Shown here: piece by piece, positions 57,295-64,000 of the stretch
How the letters are laid out: each line of letters starts with the position of its first letter
Position numbering within the stretch: position 1 is the first letter of the stretch
The notes under the pieces: generated by a model
Told to the model about the DNA's origin: nothing
Seen by the model: the letters and a program-made list of their open reading frames with translations, nothing else
Database searches by the model: none
NCBI GenBank assembly: GCA_000934385.1
Contig: KN880494.1
Span: forward strand, 1-64,000
DNA length: 64,000 nt
Source: Cylindrobasidium torrendii FP15055 ss-10
Taxonomy: Eukaryota; Basidiomycota; Agaricomycetes; Agaricales; Physalacriaceae
Direction: 5' to 3'
Position numbers and translations under genes: made by a program

Positions 57295-58759
57295 GATGAG
57301 CGGTGTAAAGAAAAGGTAGGACCTATTGGACACAAACTCTGCAACCACTAACACCCTTCTAGCAGTAAACTCGATCTTTTGGTGCGCGTGCGATACTCAA
57401 ATCCGCTGCCTGCACCTCCATGTCCGCCTAAATTGCTCGAAATCCCTACAAACCCAAAACGCTATGCACGGCCCGAGCTGTTGACCTCGATAGCGAGGCA
57501 GACGCCATTACCGATGATTGTGGACGCCGACTGCGGCATGCCTCTAGACTTGAGCCAATACGAGTGCTTGTGGGATGAATCCTTGGATGATTCTGGTACG
57601 TGACCTGAACCTCTTGAGACCTTTCACTTACACAACTATGTAGTTCTGAACCCAAGTGCGGACATACTACCCAAACTGGATCCAAGGGACGAACTTCTGG
57701 CATTCGAGGTGCCCACGGCGTCTACATCGAATGGTGGCACCAACAACCCGGGAACACAAACTTTAACTGCCAATGTATCCTGGCTAAGAAAGACAGAGTA
57801 CACGAGCAAGAGCGAGAGTCGGTCAAATGTCACGGAATCGTGCGCCTTCAGTTTCGTTCAATCCCATCTTGTTGACTTTCTTACAGGACAAGGGACGTGG
57901 ACCTAGCACCAGTGGATGTATCGCCGGAAGCACAAATACATGCCATCGAGGACACGTTCAAGAATGCTCACGATAACTTCGACATTAGTACTCTCCGCCA
58001 CCCAACAAAACCGCACCTTCATGCAGAAGAGTCCTTCGAGTTGCTACCGGACGCGGATGTTTGGGCTAATCAGTACATGCTCTTCCGGTTCGCAGAACGA
58101 CCAGGTGGCAGGCCTGTCGAGGTAAGAATACATTCTTTCCCTGGGCGAATGGCTAATTCTCCTATAGGAAGAAGACCCTCGGCTCGAGGTTGGTATCTTC
58201 CGACCAGTTACAATCAACGACGAGAGCATCATCGCGTACTATCTTAATGAGGATGATGAAGGGGCTGCAGAGTATAAAGCGGCCCGCGAAAGTGTTGTGC
58301 CCTACGACATTCCAATAACAGTGAGTCAATTCATCCTCTGGTGTCTGCGGTGTACTGACACTCAAGCAGGGAACCATACCCTTCCGTTTTGTCCGCGACT
58401 ATTCTACAACCACTGCTACGGAGGGCGAGGCGCAGACAGAATTCCTGCTCGTCATCGACGAAGGTCCGTCAGCCGAAGAAGATGTGTTTGGTGATGAGGA
58501 AGACGACCAGTATGCTACCAAGTCGCGGCCCAAGGGCGCGTACTACAAAGATATCTCCCGCAAGGTGGCCCTGAAGCGACAGCGCAATACCGCAAACCTA
58601 GATTACGCAGAGAAGGTGGACCGGGTGAACTTAGACTTCACCAAGTTGACGGAGAAGGAGGAGGATACCAGAGATGCATATCGTGCGCAGGTGCGCGAAG
58701 CAAACTGGATACAGACAGAAGAAGAGCACGAGACACAAGATGTAGAGATGGCGCCGTAA
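57295..58759 (+). CDS. paf1: RNA polymerase II-associated factor 1 (PAF1 complex subunit)
   Basis: Nuclear scaffold of the PAF complex, which couples Pol II elongation to histone modification. Exon 1 starts MSGVKK at 57295. Conserved parts: LLVRVRYSNPLPAPPCPPKL, YARPELLTSIARQTPLPMIV, ESRTRDVDLAPVDVSPEAQI (joined by CG|G), FELLPDADVWANQYMLFRFA, VGIFRPVTINDESIIAYYL, GTIPFRFVRDYSTTTATEGE and YYKDISRKVALKRQRNT. The C-terminus is charged (EEEHETQDVEMAP). Introns are short with in-phase junctions. Follows MET2 on the same strand after 195 bp, with no functional link implied. No broken residues were noted. Confidence 0.93.
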
Positions 58760-59350
58760 GGCGTGTATGGTATGTGTTGTTATACTTATGGTGTGTTTTT
58801 TTGGACGATGCCAACATGTTGCCTGCCTTAATCTTTCGCTGGCGCTGGTCATCATTCACGAACCTTCATTCGAGAAGTGGTACCTGTTGCTTATGTGTTA
58901 TGCCAATGAAGTGTGGAACACTTTCTCAGTTCGCGTGGCCCAACTTTGAGGGGCGGGGAGTCGCTTCTCTTTCTGAACGTCTCACATACCAACTTCCCTC
59001 TTTATTTTTCTCTTCCAAGCCCCGCGTGCTTCCTCGACGCATATTTAACAGGCTAGGGGAACTCTAACCTGGCCATTTGGTCCCACTCTCCACTACTTCG
59101 TTTGCCCTCGCAGAATGGGACAAAATGCTGGAATGAGATTATTCACTCGAATTGTTAAAGACTATGTAAAATTGACGCAAACGAAATGATCCTCCACTCT
59201 CCTGGCCATTCTGCATACCAAGATTGAATCCTAGACTCCGTGTATCCAGGCCCAAACGGAGAGTCGATGTGTCCACTTAGGCCAGAGTGGTGTCCCATCT
59301 TGGCGTAATAGTTGCCGACCCAGGCATCGCGATATAAGAGCTACTCAGAT
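58760..59350. other. Intergenic region
   Basis: PAF1 3' flank and downstream flank of the convergent BTB gene; nothing recognised. Confidence 0.5.
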
Positions 59351-60038
59351 TCAGCAAGCCCGCGACGAATGCCCACAGGTAAGTCTTACGAATGCTGCGA
59401 GAATCCGCAAATTCCCAAATTCTTGAACAACAGATACCTCGAGATGCAGTATGTGTCTTCCCATAGCATCGAAAACGCAGTCTGCTCCGGAATTGTTGGA
59501 AAGGTGCCGGAAGACATCCTTGGTAAACTCGAAATTGTTCGCATCGTTTTCATCTATGCGGTCTAATTCATACCTAGGTATGCGTGATTAACCGGGTTAC
59601 GTCAGTCCGAGGCAATAACTTACTTCAAGGCCAAATCAATCGCGGAAATGGCGAACCCAATGCGATACTTGTGAGCTGCTCTCCAGATTTCCACGACATG
59701 GTCATGATTCAAATTGCCATCAACGACAAGTGGCTTTGGTGGTGGATCGTGATAGAGGAACTGGAATAGCACCTCCAACACACTTCCTGGCTCGTCGAAA
59801 TGCGCCGGTTCTCCAACAGAAGAAGAATTTGTAATATCAGGAGGAGCAAAGCAGCTATTGCATGATAGGTTTTGATTGTGGATGCGAAACAGGGTACCAT
59901 CCGACGATAAAATAAGGACGTCAGCATCGGGATCGCTGACTGATTTCAAACGATTGTTGAGCATCCCGTGCGCGGACAGTATAACAGTCCTGACTTACAA
60001 CGAGCAGAAACCCCTTTGGCAGAATCTGTGGTCGACAT
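59351..60038 (-). CDS. BTB/POZ-domain protein (short)
   Basis: Exon 1 (start 60038) gives MSTTDSAKGVSAR, which joins across a GT-AG intron by T|TC to SDPDADVLILSSDGTLFRIH, the BTB core. It continues with LEVLFQFLYHDPPPKPLVVD and VVEIWRAAHKYRIGFAISAI. A second intron (AA|G) leads to KYELDRIDENDANNFEFTKD, after which the frame reaches TGA at 59351-59353. BTB proteins dimerise and often link to Cullin-3. This one is shorter than usual because the C-terminal region after the BTB is small. Whether that is truncation or an unrecognised further exon is unclear. The C-terminus is the least certain part. Confidence 0.65.
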
Positions 60039-60403
60039 AGTGGTAGGCGGTGGTTGTCAGTGCCGGCACAGATGGTGGTGATACTATGAGCCTCTTTTTT
60101 TGTGATGTCATCGCATTCAGGTGCGAATATTTCGCAGCGTGAGAGAATTAACATGCTACTGGTGATCGAGTGGCATCAGTGATCTAAGTCATATTTAAGG
60201 AATTCGTGGTTCAGTACCTCAATTAAGAATCGAGACGGAATTACAGTAGAACTCCAGCCAAATTCCCCTCGAAAGCTTACCTTGGGAACCTTTAAGTACC
60301 AAGCGTATCAGTCTTTGTTCTTATTTACCCATTGCTATCAACCGCCGAGGCAAACGCATTCGGTTCCGAGTCACAATCACAATCTCTTCTCTTGATTATC
60401 ACT
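60039..60403. promoter_or_regulatory. Divergent BTB/SDR upstream region
   Basis: 365 bp between two divergent start codons. No motif stands out; no gene inside. Confidence 0.4.
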
Positions 60404-61442
60404 ATGGATCTCGACCTCAAGAACCTTCATGTACTCATTACTGGCGCGAGTGGTGGTATTGGCCTCGAAACAACAAGTGTATTCCTCCGTACGTCTCCGT
60501 GGCAAATTCCCTAGTGCCAGTCAACAAACTTGACTGAACACACCCCTGCTTTCTCACAGAGCAAGGGGCAAGAGTAACGGCGCACTATAACTCAAAGCGC
60601 TATCCCCTCGAACCTCTTCTCTCGCAATGGCCCGCCGAACAACTACAAGCTCTCCAAGCAGACCTCACTAAAGAAGACGCTGTGGCTCGACTCTTCAGCG
60701 ACGCCGTCGCTACCTTTGGTGTGGTGCAAGTTGTTGTAATTAACCATGCCATCTACTTCCCAGACGACACTCCGCTGCAGAACATGTCACTAGAGAGGTG
60801 GACTGGGACGTTCGATGCTAACGTGACGTCAAGCTTCTTGGTGGCAAGAGAGTATCTGCGTTATTTGGAAAAGGCGAGCGAGGAAGAAAAGGCCAAGGCA
60901 AACGTGATTGTCATTGGTTCATCCGCAGGAAGGTGGGGCGAGCAATGGCATGCTGAGTACGCAGCATCGAAGAGTGGTACGCTCACTTCTACTTCAATCT
61001 GGACGCACAATGCTCACGCGACGTTGCAGCCCTGATGTATGGATTTGTTCTCACACTTAAGAATGAAATTGTCAAGATAGCAAAGTGGGGGCGCGTGAAT
61101 TGCGTGTCTCCTGGATGGGTGAAGACACCCATGGCCGAAGAGAGCCTGAAGGATCCCTCCATCCTGTACAAGGCTATGGCAACGTGAGTCCCTCGAACAA
61201 GCCCATGTTGCTGAGCTAAAACATCAAGGAAGGTATCCTTTGCGAAAGGTTGCAACTCCCTTCGATGTAGCAAACCAAGTGGTCATTATGGCTTCCACAA
61301 AGGTATCAGGTCACATTACAGGAGAGAACATTACTGTGGCAGGTGGCATGGAAGGTATTGTCTGAGTAAAGGGTTCGAGCACATTTGTTGATGCAAAATT
61401 CTAGGTCGCCTCTTAAATACACGAGAGGATCTTGGGCTGTAG
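60404..61442 (+). CDS. Short-chain dehydrogenase/reductase (SDR)
   Basis: Four to five exons encode an NAD(P)-dependent oxidoreductase of about 270 residues. The cofactor site is VLITGASGGIGLET (TGxxxGxG). VVVINHAIYF carries an NHA variant of the usual NNAG motif. The active-site Ser is in VIGSSAGRWG, and the Tyr/Lys pair is YAASKS. The motif WGRVNCVSPGWVKTPM follows, and the end (ITVAGGMEGRLLNTREDLGL) is joined by G|GT. Substrate is unknown. The protein is a classical SDR by length and motifs. It is convergent with the CE1 esterase, whose stop is 9 bp from this one, so their 3' UTRs must overlap. Confidence 0.9.
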
Positions 61443-61450
61443 TCGAGTGT

Positions 61451-62446
61451 TTACGCAGGTCGTACAAACCTGTCAAAGAATTCCATAGCGAGCTTGCTCG
61501 CCGAGATGTATGTAGGACCTTCCCCTGCTGCAATTTGGGAGAAATTTAGCTCTGTCGAGGGCCAGACATGACCTATTGATATGGTCTTAATTTTATCACA
61601 AAGATCACCCATGCACGTACCCATGTCATCCACCTTCCAATGCTGTAGAGCGGCTTCTCCCTGATCCCCAAAGCAGCTAAATGTAAGGTGATGCACCTTG
61701 CCTCCCTCGCTATCTTCCTGTTTTGGGTCTCCGTCGCACTCGTTCCTCTTTGCCCACAAACCTAGCCAGTCGCTAATTGACGGTTCGATGCCGCCCTCGC
61801 CTTGCCCACCCTCATAATGCACACTCTTGTCACTCCCGCCGTGGAACTCCAGTATCGGCATGGGCTTTCGTGCGGGTTGGCAAGCCTCGTCTGGCTCCGT
61901 GTAATATGAACCCGCCGCGGGCGCAAAGGCTGCGAATTCCCCGCCCACAGTCGCGTTGCACGCCAGCGAGTCAAGGAAACCTCCCCCGTTTGACATTCCT
62001 GTCGCGTAGACTCTAGCACTGTCGATGCAGTACTCTGAGCGGGCATGTTCGAGGATATCGTGAATCCATTGCAAGTCCTGTTCGATGGTTGATACTGCAT
62101 AAGACGGTCCTGCCCACGATCCGTTGATACCATCGGGGTAAAGCAGTATTTTGTCGGCGCTGAATGCAGGCATGGACAACAACGTGTCGACTTCGAAGAA
62201 GAGGCCAACGCTGGAGGAGCCGTGGAAGCCCAAAACGAGTGGGTATTGTGCTTTCGCGTCGTAGTTGTAGGGAAGATGGATAGAATAGGTGCGTTCTTCT
62301 CCGAGGCTTTCAAGGGTATGATAGTGCGTAAGGCCATTGAAGGGATGGATCTTCCCGCAACCAGAAGTGTCGCCGCCTTGGTATGGTTCAACAGCGAACA
62401 CTGCGAGAGAAAGGCTCAGAGCGGGGAGAAAAGCACGAAGGTTCAT
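61451..62446 (-). CDS. Secreted CE1-type esterase (feruloyl esterase / LpqC-like)
   Basis: A single-exon secreted protein of about 331 residues. Signal peptide MNLRAFLPALSLSLAVFAVE (start 62446; the frame is open further up but that ATG sets the signal). An alpha/beta-hydrolase with oxyanion region PLVLGFHGSSSVG, nucleophile elbow YATGMSNGGGFLDSLACNA (catalytic Ser), ILEFHGGSDKSVHYEG (Asp) and SIGHVWPSTEL (His), in the expected order. Members release ferulate or related acids from plant-wall polysaccharides or act on polyesters; the exact substrate is not deducible. Six or more Cys suggest disulfides. Converges with the SDR gene. Confidence 0.9.
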   Translation of the reverse strand: MNLRAFLPALSLSLAVFAVEPYQGGDTSGCGKIHPFNGLTHYHTLESLGEERTYSIHLPYNYDAKAQYPLVLGFHGSSSVGLFFEVDTLLSMPAFSADKILLYPDGINGSWAGPSYAVSTIEQDLQWIHDILEHARSEYCIDSARVYATGMSNGGGFLDSLACNATVGGEFAAFAPAAGSYYTEPDEACQPARKPMPILEFHGGSDKSVHYEGGQGEGGIEPSISDWLGLWAKRNECDGDPKQEDSEGGKVHHLTFSCFGDQGEAALQHWKVDDMGTCMGDLCDKIKTISIGHVWPSTELNFSQIAAGEGPTYISASKLAMEFFDRFVRPA

Positions 62447-62728
62447 GATGGAAGGAAAGCCAGATAGGCTCCATGCGGTCCACAGAGGTTTGGCATATAT
62501 AAAACTCAGGCAAAGCGCATGGTGATGGTTTGAGACCAAGATGTTGCGAGCACGTGTGATGACCTTTATTCATTCTTGCCCGCAAGGTCGACCGTATTAT
62601 GGTGGCCCACCTCAAGCTTCTATGGGAGCCAAGCAAGATCCAGAAGGCGTGTCAATGTGATAGAGCTACAGTGCATATGCCGAAATACAACATAATACGA
62701 ACACAGCCATACAACGATAAGTAGGAAT

Positions 62729-64000
62729 CTAAGCCTGCTCGACGATGACAGCCTTTTTTCTTGCTGCCTTGGGCTTGGAGTCGCCAGAGCGGGTGTGCTT
62801 TCTCCTGCGCTCCTCCTTGACTCTCTGCGCCTCGAGCATTGTCGTCTTGAGCTTGCTCGCCTGGTGCACCGGCTTCGGCAAGTTGCGCGCCCTTGCCACC
62901 CTTCCAACCTCCTTGTCCATCTTCCAACGGTTGACAAGCTCGTCCCGGTATTCAATAGCAGCCCGCTCACGCGAGTTCACCACACCCATCTTTTCAGACG
63001 CATTCGACTTCCAGATACGGAGGTTGCCATCGTCTGAACCCGACAAGAGGAAGCGGGCGTCGTTGGTGACGACAGTGGAAGATATACGGCCCATCCGCTT
63101 GGTATGGAAAGCATCTTCGCTCGTCCCTCTGTCCTTTTTCCAGAGCCGTATTGTTCGGTCCCAGCCACCACTGACAAGCTCCAACCCGGTCGGACTCCAG
63201 TCACAACTCATCACCGCCGCGACATGGCCTTTGTATATTTGCGAGGGGGTATCCATGTGACGGATGTCGAAGGTGTAGAGGTTGTGGTCTTCGGATGCAA
63301 GGAGGAGGGTTGTTGGATGTGTTGGACACCATGAAAGTGCATTTGAACGGAAGTGCATGATTACACGACGCTCGGCCTTGCCAGTCCGTATGTCGTACAG
63401 CGTGAAGGAACGGTCACTCCCTATGCTAGCGAGAACACTAGGTTCACTTTGGTTGAATTTGACGGAGGTGATGGTTTCGGTCGCGGTGGGGAAAGTCAAG
63501 TTGGAGATGGCAGACGTTTTTGATTCATCCCAAACTTGAATGATATTGGAAGCAGTCGCAAAAAGGGGGTCGGAGCGGTGGTGATCCAACGCACTGCACA
63601 AACGGTTCATGTAAGAATTCAGGTCAAGCAAAAGACGCACTTGAATGGGGATTTCCCTGGGAAGACCATGCTTGGGGTCTCCTACCATTCTCATGAGATA
63701 GGGTCAATGAAGAGTTGAAAGTGACGAACATCTTGTGACCGCGTATCCCATAGCTTGACGGTACGATCCACACCACAACTCAAGATGCGCGAATCGTCCG
63801 CAAAGGTGATCCCAGACAACTTGCCCTTGTGGGCTTGTGGTAGATTGAGGATATGGCTTCGGGTTGAGATGTTATGCACAATCAGTCCTGTAAAAATTAG
63901 CTCATATTCTGGGCATAAATGGAGCACGCACCTCCGTCCCAACTCCCGCTAGCCACAGTTATAAGATCGCCTGGCTTCTTCGTGATAACTTCGACTGCAT
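62729..64000 (-). CDS. sof1: SOF1/DCAF13 WD40 protein, 5' end outside the window
   Basis: A nucleolar WD-repeat protein needed for 18S rRNA processing as a part of the small-subunit processome. The C-terminal exon (frame 62729-63694) reads HHRSDPLFATASNIIQVWDE, HRSFTLYDIRTGK-type blades, YKGHVAAVMSCDWSPTGLEL with SGGWDRTIRLWKK, and SGSDDGNLRIWKSNASEKMG. It ends in the diagnostic Sof1 tail: ERAAIEYRDELVNRWKMDKE, HQASKLKTTMLEAQRVKEER and a Lys-rich end. Upstream exons continue to the right edge (GVDRTVKLWDTRSQD; VITKKPGDLITVASGSWDG at 63940-64000). The start codon lies beyond 64000. Confidence 0.93.

Overview
The window is nuclear DNA of a filamentous basidiomycete, most likely an Agaricomycete. 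The evidence is split genes with very short introns (about 43-60 nt, GT...AG), eukaryotic ribosomal protein genes, F-box, BTB, HECT and TBC proteins, a chromodomain-type Ty3 retroelement, a class of fungal seven-helix receptor, and secreted plant-wall enzymes (laccase, pectate-lyase-like protein, esterase). Nothing identifies the species.

Layout. 0-3.4 kb: 3' half of a Ty3/gypsy element (integrase, chromo-like domain, long extra C-terminus) with a candidate 3' LTR. 3.4-4.9 kb: a fungal GPCR with an apparent frameshift in its first helix. 5.0-12.0 kb: an oligopeptide transporter (-) and a carboxypeptidase S-type peptidase (+) share a GATA-rich divergent promoter. 12.3-18.8 kb: a very large Ufd4/TRIP12-type HECT ubiquitin ligase (-). 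19.7-20.6 kb: a broken membrane-protein gene. 21.0-23.5 kb: RPS4 and an EXPERA/TMEM97-like protein. 23.8-29.0 kb: an F-box protein, an SLC35-like transporter and a Sfh5-like Sec14 protein, the last two divergent. 29.6-30.9 kb: a D-amino-acid oxidase pseudogene. 31.3-33.1 kb: a mitochondrial iron-type alcohol dehydrogenase (HOT). 33.3 kb and 49.6 kb: two tRNA-Leu(AAG) genes on opposite strands. 33.7-35.1 kb: a Ser/Pro-rich protein. 37.3-37.8 kb: RPL43. 38.3-41.4 kb: a TBC RabGAP. 42.1-42.9 kb: a GST. 43.2-45.3 kb: a laccase. 46.8-48.3 kb: a J-domain protein and a small acidic protein. 49.8-51.9 kb: a second F-box protein. 52.8-55.5 kb: a pectate-lyase-like protein. 55.6-58.8 kb: homoserine O-acetyltransferase (MET2) and PAF1. 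59.4-60.0 kb: a BTB protein. 60.4-62.4 kb: an SDR and a CE1 esterase. 62.7 kb to the edge: SOF1/DCAF13, cut by the window.

Most genes are independent housekeeping loci. Two pairs look jointly organised: peptide import plus intracellular peptide hydrolysis (OPT and CPS), and the Sfh5/SLC35 pair with only 167 bp between start codons. The three secreted enzymes (laccase, pectate lyase, CE1 esterase) suggest a plant-decomposing or plant-associated lifestyle but are not adjacent. Decay is visible at three loci (DAO remnant, membrane-protein remnant, GPCR frameshift). I found no CRISPR array and no clear novel multi-gene system; the most unusual items are the retroelement tail, the multi-domain lyase, the altered tRNA-Leu and the promoter elements listed under findings. 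Exon boundaries were read by eye from splice consensus and frame continuity.
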